Assembly (NCBI GenBank): GCA_949358305.1 | Contig: OX442315.1 | Location: 36,236,427 to 36,300,426, forward strand | Source: Strigamia acuminata | Taxonomy: Eukaryota > Arthropoda > Chilopoda > Geophilomorpha > Linotaeniidae | DNA: 64,000 nucleotides | Direction: 5' to 3' | Shown: in pieces, positions 55,128 to 64,000 of the stretch | Numbering within the stretch: position 1 is the first letter of the stretch | Layout: every line of letters begins with the position of its first letter | Translations under genes and position numbers: made by a program | The notes under the pieces: model-generated | Told to the model about the DNA's origin: nothing | What the model saw: the letters and a program-made list of their open reading frames with translations, nothing else | The model's database searches: none

Positions 55128-58100
55128 TCAGTGCAAAAGCAACTCTAAATCGCCCGCGCAAAGCGAGACTTTGCTCGGATCAGACACATTCTTCATGTCC
55201 CTCACGAAATTGCCCAAATTTAAGGACAAAGCGAGCGCCAGTGTGTCGTCATCGCCGTGAATTAACGTGCCCAGACAGACCAGAAGCCGGAAAATGGCTT
55301 CGCCGTCTTTCGTGTGTTGGCCGAGCACCGCCAGGGCGGACACGCACTGCGCTTTGGACTCGGCGTCGCCGCGGAGCAGCAACATGACGGAGAAGTTGAG
55401 AAATAATGTACAAACGCCGACTTGTATGTTCTTGTTGTTGGAAGGAAGGACGCGTAGTAAGTGGCCCACAATGGAGTCGCGGTTGGAGAGGAGAATTTTC
55501 TGTCCTTGGGGACAAACTGTCATGTTGCAGAGCGTGCGCAGTGCGAGCATTTGGTTCGCGGCTTGTGCGTTTGGTCGCATGTGTTCGAGGAGATACCCGA
55601 GGAATTGTGGCGCCGTGTGTTCGCTGCAGAAGTGGTTCGCGACTTTGTCGTGTTTGATGGCTAGTCGGAGGACGTCTAAAACGGGGAACAGGATATCTGC
55701 CAAAGTAATTAAACGAATTTGAGTCGTAAAAATGGCATATAACATTAACATAAAAAATGATATTTTGAAAAATTGCGACATTTTGGCTCGTTTTTTAAAC
55801 CAAAATCGTGCCAAATTTTAACAAAACACGTTTTTTTCTGCCAAACTTCAACAAAACACGTGACTTTCTGCCAAATTTCAACAAAACACGTGACTTTCTG
55901 CCAAATTTCCACAAAACACGTGACTTTCTGCCAAATTTCAACAAAACACGTGACTTTCTGCCAAATTTCAACAAAACACGTGACTTTCTGCCAAATTTCC
56001 ACAAAACACGTGACTTTCTGCCAAATTTCAACAAAACACGTGACTTTCTGCCAAATTTCCACAAAACACGTGACTTTCTGCCAAATTTCTAACCGTGTGG
56101 CCATTGCAGCATTTTTTCCAGTCCTGCAATTTGAAATGCATTTCCTTCCGTCTGTGGATTCGTCAATTTACAAACTTCTTCCAGCATGTAATCTTCAATT
56201 TTATGCTCGCCATCGCCCGTCTTTGCGTTAAACTCTCTTAATTTCCCTACAAAAAAAAAATTTAAAAACAAATTTCAAACAAACTCGAACAAACTCGAAC
56301 AAAAATCGCACCTAAAATGGCCGACGGATTTGCCGTATCGAACGTCAAAAACGTCACTTGTGGAAAATACCGACTGTCCCTCGCGCCTTGCACTTGACTG
56401 TCACCTGCATTGTTGATTTCTAATCAATAAAACACAAACAATAACACGATTTTGCTTATCACTTAGAAACCTTCATCCAAACTCATCTTAACCTGGTCGT
56501 AAACTTCCGGAAGACGGAATATAACGTCCGGTGCCCGTGAACGGGTCCGAAACTTGCCGCAACGTCTCCTGCGAGCCATCAATCGCTTGGGGAACGTATC
56601 GCGATCCACCTAGCATTCAATAATGATTTAGAATTAGAAGTCAATATTTGTTTCTTGCATTCAAATTTCACCAGTAAGAGGGTCTGAACTGCCCTGGGTG
56701 GGGAGCGAACCCAGAACGACACCTTTCGCGTTTTCGATTATAAAATTGGCAACTTGGTCCAGGAATAATTGACTCAGTTCGTTTTTGTCGATGAACCGTT
56801 GAGCTGCGGCCCAAGGGTTTTCAGTCACGTTGTAAGGTAATTTGAGTGCGGGTTTGCCGTCTTCGATGTCCACGCTGAACACATAATCGTACTCCTACGG
56901 AAAACAAAATATATATTTATTAGACATAAGATAAATGTTTTGGACAAATAAATGCACTTTTTGTATGCAAAAAATGTGCATTTTACAGCCAAATTGCAAT
57001 TTTTAAGGTGTTCAAAAGAACTTTATAAAAATGTATTTGGAAAATTTTGAACCAAATATGCAATTTTAGGTGCAAAAATATCATTTTTAAATGCTAAAAT
57101 ATCATTTTTAGGTGCAAAAATATCATTTTTAGGTGCAAAAATATCATTTTTAGGTGCAAAAATATCATTTTTAGGTGCAAAAATATCATTTTTAGGTGCA
57201 AAAATATCATTTTTAGGTGCAAAAATATCATTTTTAGGTGCAAAAATATCATTTTTAGGTGCAAAAATATCATTTTTAGGTGCAAAAATATCATTTTTAG
57301 GTGCAAAAATATCATTTTTAGGTGCAAAAATATCATTTTTAGGTGCAAAAATATCATTTTTAGGTGCAAAAATATCATTTTTAGGTGCAAAAATATCATT
57401 TTTAGGTGCAAAAATATCATTTTTAGGTGCAAAAATATCATTTTTAGGTGCAAAAATGTCATTTTTGTGTACAAAAATGAAATTTTAATGTTCCTAAAAG
57501 GACTTTTTAACCATAAAATGCATAAATATTTTATTTCTGCCGAAATAAAACTTATTTAATTATCTTAAAGCTTCAAATAAACAGCCCAGCGTTTATTTAT
57601 TTTTCGTACCCAGGCAGATTTTCAAAAATAGTGTAATAATCAAAGATTTTTTTTGTAAAAATCGTTGATTTTGTTAATAAATGACTGATTTCTTTAAAAA
57701 CCACCGATTTCTTTTAAAAACTCGGTAATTTCATAGACCCCTGGCACTTATTTGGATCGGGCGTCAAGTGCCTTCATTGCCGGTGAACCCCCGGCGCTTA
57801 AACGAACCCCATGCTAAATTCAAGCTTTACGATAAACAAACCAAAATGCACGTTTTATGTGCCTAATTGTTCAACAAACTGCATTTTTAAACGCAAAACC
57901 TCTCCTTAATCAAGCTAGCCCCTGTTAAAATTGGTATTCTATTCTTACTTTTCCCTCAAACACCGTTTTACTTCCAGACGCATTTTGAGTCTCATTCGCT
58001 CCGACAATATCTCCGACTTTTATCCACCGAGTCTCCTCTTCGTTCCACTGATGCAGCGTTACGACATCGCCGTCGCGAACCATCTTGGTCTGTCCGTCAC

Positions 58101-60091
58101 GTTTGCCGTGTTCAAACAGCGCCGCCTTCCCCGGCAGCTCGCTCACTTTCAAATCGCCAATCTCGCCCGTGTTTAACGTCGATTTCGAAACTTCCTCTTC
58201 GAAGGCACAAAGCAATTCGGGACTCCCTTGATCCTGCACTCTGGTCGTAAAAACTCGCGCGACTCCATCACTAAAATTTATTAAATTAAAAAAAAATATA
58301 TATTAATCAAATTTATTTAACAATAATTAAAATATTCGGTTACCTCGCACCGACGGCAATGTCGCCATTTTTTAAAACGGTCACGCACCAAACTGATTGA
58401 GCGGGCAAACGAATCGTTTGAACGTTTTCTGCCTTTTTCCACACTCGCACTGTGCGGTCTTCGCTGACGGATACGAAGTTGTCGGTGTTTTGCAGCAGAG
58501 CGACTCCGTAAACGTAATTCGTGTGGCCGTAAAAGGTGTGAGTGCATTCTCCGTTTATAGACCAGCGTCGTATCGTCGCGTCATTAGCGCACGACAAGAA
58601 TTCTGTTGAATTGACGACTGTTAGGCCTCGCACGCAATCCGCGTGACCTGAAATTTCAAATTTTATCGATTTTTAAGCAAAAACATCAACTTATCGAGCT
58701 AAAAAAATATTTCTTGTACGTTAAACAAAATCTTTCCTACGGAAGAAAGACTAATTTAACACAGAAATAGTGCATACATGCTAAAAATGCATTTGAGCGC
58801 TCTTATAAACCGATTATTTTGTATTAATCTATACTTATTTGGCTTAAATATGCATTTTTAGAGTAAATAGGGCCCGTATGTCCAGCAAAAAAATTCATTT
58901 TAACGGATTAAAGCAATTGTCTGCGCTTAAATTAAATTTTGGGCGGTTTAAATCACATTTCTTGACATTAAAATGTAAAATCACATTTTTTGGCATTAAA
59001 ATAAATTTTTTGGCATTAAAATGAATTTTTTGGCATTAAAATGGATTTTTTGGCATTAAAATAAATTATTTGGCATTAAAATCACATTTTTTTGGCATTA
59101 AAATGAATTTTTTGGCATTAAAATGAATTTTTTGGCATTAAAATGAATTTTTTGGCATTAAAATGAATTTTTTGGCATTAAAATGAATTTTTTGGCATTA
59201 AAATGAATTTTTTGGCATTAAAATGAATTTTTGAGCATCAAGATTAATTTTAACACATCAAAACTATCACTATATCATCTAACGTTATTTCTAAATTTCC
59301 AACGATTAAAAACGATATGAACACATTCATTAAACACCAAAACACGGTAATTTCTCTTTGGCTGTCATCACATCAATATATTTCGTATAAAAAAACAATA
59401 ACCAAACTCCATACCAGTAAAAATGCGTTCACAATTGCCCGCTTTCCACATGCGTATCGTTTTATCAGCCGAACCGGTCAGCATCAGACCTTGCTCGCTC
59501 ATGATCGCCACGGCCCAAACCGCCGCCTCATGTCCACTAAGTGTCATCAACAACTTCTGATTGAGCCAAACTTTGGCTGACTGGTCCCACGAACCGCTGA
59601 GAACGGTACCGAATTTTCCTACAGCTAATGCGCACACTTAAAAAACAAAATGGCAGTTAAACACACAAATAAAAGATCGAAACCAATTTTTTTTTTTAAA
59701 AACCTGTGTTTGAATGACCGACTAATTGGTAGATGGGTTTCGATGAATCAATTGTAAACGCACAAATAATACGATCGTTGCTTCCGGTGAGAATAATTCC
59801 TTTCGGATGTTCGTCGGTCGGTGGGAGAACGCAAATCGCCGATACAAAATTGGAGTGATTGACAGTTGACATGTATTCCGTGTATGAGCAGTCATTTCTG
59901 AAACAAAGATTTGAATTAGGCTTAAATTTTAGGCTTAATGTCCGCCTACTCAACTCGTTTGGGACCCAGATTTTCGCAGACCGGTCGCGCGAACCCGTAA
60001 TGATTGAATCTTCGGGTAAATAACCCAGCGCGATAGCTCTCACGTCCATAGAATGTCCTATTAAATTGCATCGTAACTTGTAGGTCGCCAT
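55128..60091 (-). CDS. PLAA: PLAA (phospholipase A2-activating protein / Doa1-Ufd3)
   Basis: Nine minus-strand exons close in frame at 796 residues (human PLAA has 795): 60091-59704, 59636-59415, 58647-58344, 58270-57949, 56894-56672, 56609-56493, 56404-56312, 56246-56094, 55696-55128. Residues 1-300 form WD40 repeats ([46 protein letters not shown]). Residues about 365-480 are the PFU ubiquitin-binding domain ([38 protein letters not shown]). [12 protein letters not shown] motif follows, and about 530-796 is the PUL domain that binds p97/VCP ([27 protein letters not shown]). It acts in ubiquitin and p97-dependent protein turnover. The start was set at MATYKL; an upstream in-frame Met is 6 codons earlier. 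Exon 1 reads through a 52-nt segment resembling an intron. Confidence 0.95.
55805..56090 (+). repeat. 30-bp minisatellite with E-boxes in a PLAA intron
   Basis: Nine units containing ACAAAACACGTGACTTTCTG and CCAAATTTC. Eight perfect CACGTG sites occur at 30-bp steps (55857, 55887, 55917, 55947, 55977, 56007, 56037, 56067). Confidence 0.92.
57071..57468 (+). repeat. 21-bp minisatellite in a PLAA intron
   Basis: About 19 almost identical copies of AAAAATATCATTTTTAGGTG(C). Open in several frames (HLKMIFL on the minus strand), not coding. Confidence 0.92.
58738..58965. repeat. dispersed repeat, copy 1
   Basis: Shares ordered blocks with 63300-63560: TGCAT-then-CTTTTATAAA, ATTATTTTGT, TTTGGCTTAAA, CAGCAAAAAA-ATT, GGNTTAAAAGCAA. 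It lies in a PLAA intron just before the 20-bp minisatellite. Confidence 0.5.
58977..59236 (+). repeat. 20-bp minisatellite in a PLAA intron
   Basis: About 13 copies of TTTTTTGGCATTAAAATGAA; the first five vary and the last seven are nearly identical. Confidence 0.9.
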
Positions 60092-60521
60092 TTTGCTCGC
60101 TCGCTTCATAGAGGACGATGCTCGGGTTGTGACCTCATTAAAATACAAGAAGCCATGGGAGGTTTTTGCTCGGATGACGTCATCTAACAACGTTGTGTTT
60201 CTTAAATGAAATATTTTTGTTTCGTTTGAACGAAATGAGAAATGACGATTCCGTATCATATTTTGTGATTACCCAGGAAATTTTAGGCTGAATCTGGGAT
60301 AAAAAATAAAATATAATTCAAGTTACTCGGAGTAATAGTCATTAAATTAAAAATAAACGGATTCAAAACACCGTTTTTTGTAGACTTCATCGATTTCGTT
60401 TCTTGTTTTTCTGCACGCCAATAATCGTATCACATTTTCCGTTTACCAAGAAGTTTCCAGTGGTAGTTTACGCAAACAAAAACGTACTTCTCGTAAAACT
60501 TACTTTGCAAACTGTTTTCAG
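60092..60521. promoter_or_regulatory. shared promoter region of PLAA and HMGXB4-like gene
   Basis: 430 bp separate the two divergent start codons. There is no TATA box near either start. It holds an ATGACGTCAT (CRE-like) palindrome at 60174-60183, a common site in housekeeping promoters. Confidence 0.5.
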
Positions 60522-62306
60522 ATGTCAAAGAAACACAAACCTGTCGATGAGATGCAACGCCATACCGCATTTGATTCCCCACCGACGAAGATGGCGGACC
60601 TACTCGTCACCCCGATTGTGGTCAAGACCGAAGTATGCCATTCTCGCACCATCAATCCAATCCAAGCGCCACTGATTGAACATACCCCCGTTACAAAAGC
60701 GTGTGCTAACTCCCCATCACCCCCATCACCGACATCAACTACGAGCGGCAACTCCTTCTGTTCCGCCAACGTCATCGACTGTCCTCCGAGTGTACGTCTC
60801 TACTTGGGCAACTTCGATAGCCATGTTTCGTGCGACGATATCGCCGGCTTCGTGCGTACCAAAGGATTCGACGTTCGTCAGTGCTTTCGTGGGATAACTA
60901 AGAACAAGGAGGAGAGTGCGTTTTTCATTCTTCGTATTGTCGCCGACGACATCAGCCGCCTTCTACGGCCTAATCTGTGGCCAAAAAACGTAACCGTGCG
61001 CCCTTTTCGAGGTAAGAAGCCTCTTAGGTCTCCCAACAGTACAACCAACAGTTGTATTAGAGGATTTACGGTTAGAATCAACTGCACTATACTCTTTGGA
61101 GTGAAACAAATTAATTAATTAATTAATAAATAATTGCACGCTTGTTGGAATCACTAATTTATGCATTTATTCATTTCCAATCGATGCAGATGTGGCGGTT
61201 TTGAGCGAATCAGTGGGCGGAATTTCCAGATCGGACAGCGCAGTGAAAAAGGAATCGGCCCGACTGGAAATGGTGCAAATGGAAGATTTCGAGACCCTCG
61301 AAGGTAATGAAGGAGTGATGGTGCAGAGAAAATGCAAATACAAATTGGTAAATTTAAATGAAAATAAAAATTAGTAAATTTGAATGAAAAGTTTGAATAT
61401 TTTCGAAAATTTCGAGGGAACAAAATGGAAAAATTCAATAAATTGCAGAAGTTAATTATTTTTTTTATTTTTCAGAACTCACCGATGAGTTTGGTGATAT
61501 CGATTGGAGCAGTATTACGACGATGAGCACCGAATGCTCGCAACCCGCCTCTGTATATCCGGTAGAAAAAAAGAACGTTAACAAACCGAAAGTCCGCGAT
61601 GGCAAAGTAGTTAAACAGCGAAAGGTTAAAAGTGTTTATTGAATTGAGGATTGCATTATTAAAATAGCTTTTTATTTACAGAAGGGCCGACCAATGACCG
61701 CGTACACGTTGTGGTGTCGCGACCACAGACCATCGATTGTCACCAAAAATCCTCATTTGGGTATGAAATAAAAAATATCGTATTTTATCATAATATTGTG
61801 AAATTAAATTCTTGTATCGTTTAATAGACTTTGCCGGCATTAGCAGGCGTCTAGGTGAAGTTTGGCAATCGCTGCCAGATAAAGAAAAAATGGTAAAAAA
61901 TGTTCGCTAAATCCATTTGATTAATTTAATTATATTTCTTTTTCAGTTTTGGAAACGCCAAGCGAAATTCTTATTGCCAAAAACAGTGGTCAACTCGGGC
62001 ACCAGCGGCGATAGCCAAGCAAACAGCATTTCGCGCAACAAACAGAGGCTACCGGCAGAAACATTGGTGTACTCGGGCACGAGTGGCAATAGCCGAGCAA
62101 AAAGCAAACCGTGCAACATACAGGGGTTATCGGCAAAGACATTGGTCAACTGCGGCAAGAGTGGCGATAGCCAACTTAGTAAACCGTGCAACGAACAGAA
62201 GTTATTGGCAAAAACATTGATCAACTCGGACATGAGTGGTGATAGTCAACCAAAAAGCAAACCGCTCAACAAACAGACAAGAACAATATATTATACATGC
62301 TACTAA
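60522..62306 (+). CDS. HMGXB4: HMGXB4-like HMG-box protein with N-terminal RRM-like domain
   Basis: Six exons, 60522-61011, 61190-61303, 61476-61624, 61682-61760, 61828-61892 and 61947-62306, join in frame to 418 residues. Residues about 251-311 are an HMG box (GRPMTAYTLWCRDHRPSIV, then DFAGISRRLGEVWQSLP and MFWKRQAKFLLPK), closest to HMGXB4, which has SAYQVFCKE, DFGELSKKLAEVWKQLP and IWKQKAQYL at the same places. Residues 89-163 (PSVRLYLGNFDS ... LRPNLWPKNVTVRPFRG) form an RRM-like fold of the kind seen in invertebrate transposon-associated proteins, not expected in HMGXB4. The end is four diverged repeats of about 26 residues. Likely a nuclear chromatin protein. It is divergent from PLAA. 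Confidence 0.82.
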
Positions 62307-63111
62307 TCTACTTTTTTATAAAGAAAATCCTTTTTTTTCCAAAATTTACTGTGTATGTGCATAATTGTTCGAAAAACTGCATTTTTAGATGCAAAAATAT
62401 CTCTTGCAAAACCAGTTTAAATTGGTATTTTTTTTTTAGTTTTACTTCAAAGATGGATCCCTGGAGTCTCCTCTTCATTTCACCGATGCATCATTACAAC
62501 ATTAATTTGTCCAGCTTAGTACTCGTAAGATCATTTGCTAACAGAAGTGTATGCGCACAGACTTTTCTGTGTGTATAGACTTGACAGAAAAGTCTATCAG
62601 AATCGTCTGGTAGCAAAACATGTGCCAGTCTGACACATCAGACTTTTTGTGGTACTCACAGGTCTATGCAACAGAAAAGTAAAGGTGAATGGCCATGAAA
62701 AAGAAACAAGATGGATGCCAATAAAAAATGTTAAGGCTACTTTTGTTATTAGGATGAATAAGATTGCTAGTTTGTTTTGAATTTTTAATTTTATTTATGA
62801 ACTAATAATCTATTTTTATAAATAGAATATACAGTTGTTTGCATTTGTTGGCAGAACTGATTTCTGCCATATTTGAGACCTGTTAAAAAAAATTACGACC
62901 GGTCACAAATTGTCAAGACCCATCGTTACTTTCTGTGCCTGGTAACGAAGATCAGCTTTCCGTTGCATCGACATGCCAGAAAGTTAATTTTTTATGTCAC
63001 AGAACATATCTCACAGACATTCAAAGACCGGAATGAAATTTGTGAGTACCAGTTTTTTCTGTGGGCAGACTGGTTTCCTACGTTGGAAACTGCTTATGAG
63101 TACTAAGTTTA
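62307..63111. other. intergenic, nothing called
   Basis: AT-rich. ORFs at 62297-62578 and 62873-63106 have no family. Confidence 0.4.
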
Positions 63112-63284
63112 AAGCTGGTTCACACTTGCAGATACGCTGCGGAATCATTGCATTCAGGGTTTGATGTGATTGGCTGCGAAAAAAAATCGCGCGGAAAAAT
63201 AGGAATAATTTCTATTTTTTAGCTCATTGTAGCAAACCCGGATGCGACAATTCCGCAGCGTATCTGCAAGTGTGAACCAAGCTT
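63112..63284. mobile_element. foldback MITE with GGTTCACACTTG inverted ends
   Basis: About 34-bp arms, AAGCTGGTTCACACTTGCAG continuing through ATACGCTGCGGAAT, are inverted at both ends with one indel. Total 173 bp. The tips resemble the MITE at 16171. Confidence 0.85.
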
Positions 63285-63299
63285 AATAATGCTTTTTGT

Positions 63300-63560
63300 A
63301 TGAAAAAAAATCTTTTTATTTCTTTGAAAGTCCTAATTAGCACAAATATGCTTCTACAATGCATTTTTGGTGCTTTTATAAATGCATTATTTTGTGTAGA
63401 TTTATTTTTGCACTTAAAAATAAATTTCTTTGGCTTAAAAATGATTTTTTTTCGCTAATAGTATGCATTTTCTGATTAATCCGTAGGTCCCTACTTACAG
63501 CAAAAAATGAATTATTCTGGGTTAAAAGCAAATGTTTGAGATTTTAATAAATAAATATTT
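63300..63560. repeat. dispersed repeat, copy 2
   Basis: Same block order as 58738-58965 (GCTTTTATAAATGCATTATTTTG, TTTGGCTTAAAAATGA, CAGCAAAAAATGAATT, GGGTTAAAAGCAA). No coding content. From here to 64000 no gene is seen. Confidence 0.5.
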
Positions 63561-64000
63561 GTGGTTAAAATGTTACACGTCAGAGCATTTTTTTTGTGTT
63601 TACATTGTATTACTTTGTAATTACTGTAAATAAAATATTCAACAAGGTCAAAGAATGAAGGAGCAGTGAAAATAGCAAAAATCGATTCAATTTGATAAAA
63701 TAATTTCAGAATGGTAATTGTTTGCTGTTCTTCAATTACTTCTCTGATGTTATTACCAATACTGTATTTTATTTCGTTCGTCTTTTTGAGAATCTGTCAT
63801 TAATGATTGTATAGCTGTTTCTTGAGTAATGCAAAGAGATAGCTTACTCTTTTCCACAAATGGTAATATATTAGAAGTATCCATTAATACAATTTTTAAT
63901 GTACATTTTCGTGCATTCCACATCTTTTCAAGTCGTCAGGCTTCCCTGTAGGTCAGTAACTGCAACCCAGGGAATAACGAAATAAAAACAAACAAAATGG

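Noticed and set aside
55745-56231. Long ORFs in three frames over the 30-bp repeat; possible CRISPR-like array
   Set aside because: Tandem units without unique spacers, in a PLAA intron of an animal genome.
57094-57474. 126-codon HLKMIFL repeat ORF
   Set aside because: 21-bp minisatellite in a PLAA intron, open because the unit is a multiple of 3.
60518-60775. Minus-strand 85-codon ORF opposite HMGXB4 exon 1
   Set aside because: Antisense shadow of the coding exon.

Overview
The window is animal nuclear DNA. It is AT-rich, its genes are split by short GT-AG introns (mostly 50-400 bp), it carries many small inverted-repeat elements and minisatellites, and its histone genes are intronless with 3' stem-loops. 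The gene set (a Prrx-type homeobox gene, PLAA, LRRC40, ELOF1, HMGXB4, UPF0449, Ly6 and NACHT-type NLR genes) points to an invertebrate metazoan, probably a bilaterian. I cannot name the species or phylum from sequence alone.

Layout. 1-2514: 3' end of an LTR retrotransposon (open ORF plus 3' LTR) inserted in the last homeodomain intron of a Prrx gene, whose final exon is 2785-3225. 3466-3923: a two-exon UPF0449 (C19orf25) gene. 4862-4977: a degenerate 5S rRNA copy. 6326-6904: a fragment related to Mutator-like transposase proteins. 8213-15064: a 22-exon gene for a secreted, about 1449-residue protein of repeated Cys-containing domains with a discoidin (F5/8C) domain near its end. 15121-30146 (minus): two complete tandem LRRC40 genes with almost identical exon lengths, packed with MITEs. 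30150-40180: repeat-rich DNA around a small Ly6-type GPI-anchored protein gene (35239-36315). 40180-52560: two copies of a histone H4 unit flanking an NLR gene interrupted by one stop codon (43061-46150), a hairpin-forming small transcription unit (48150-48600) and a coding-like exon split by a MITE (49497-49920). 53318-54887: a divergent H2A gene and two ELOF1 genes, one intronless and one with two introns. 55128-60091 (minus): PLAA, complete at 796 residues, with three large intronic minisatellites. 60522-62306: an HMGXB4-like HMG-box gene with an unexpected N-terminal RRM-like domain. 62307-64000: repeats.

The genes are mostly unrelated housekeeping and surface or defence genes, not a pathway. 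Physical links of note are the divergent pairs (H2A/ELOF1 and PLAA/HMGXB4), the convergent pair whose 3' ends overlap (discoidin gene and LRRC40-B), and the duplications (LRRC40, H4, ELOF1). Exon models were built by hand from splice sites. For the discoidin, LRRC40, PLAA and HMGXB4 genes all intron phases and total lengths close in frame.
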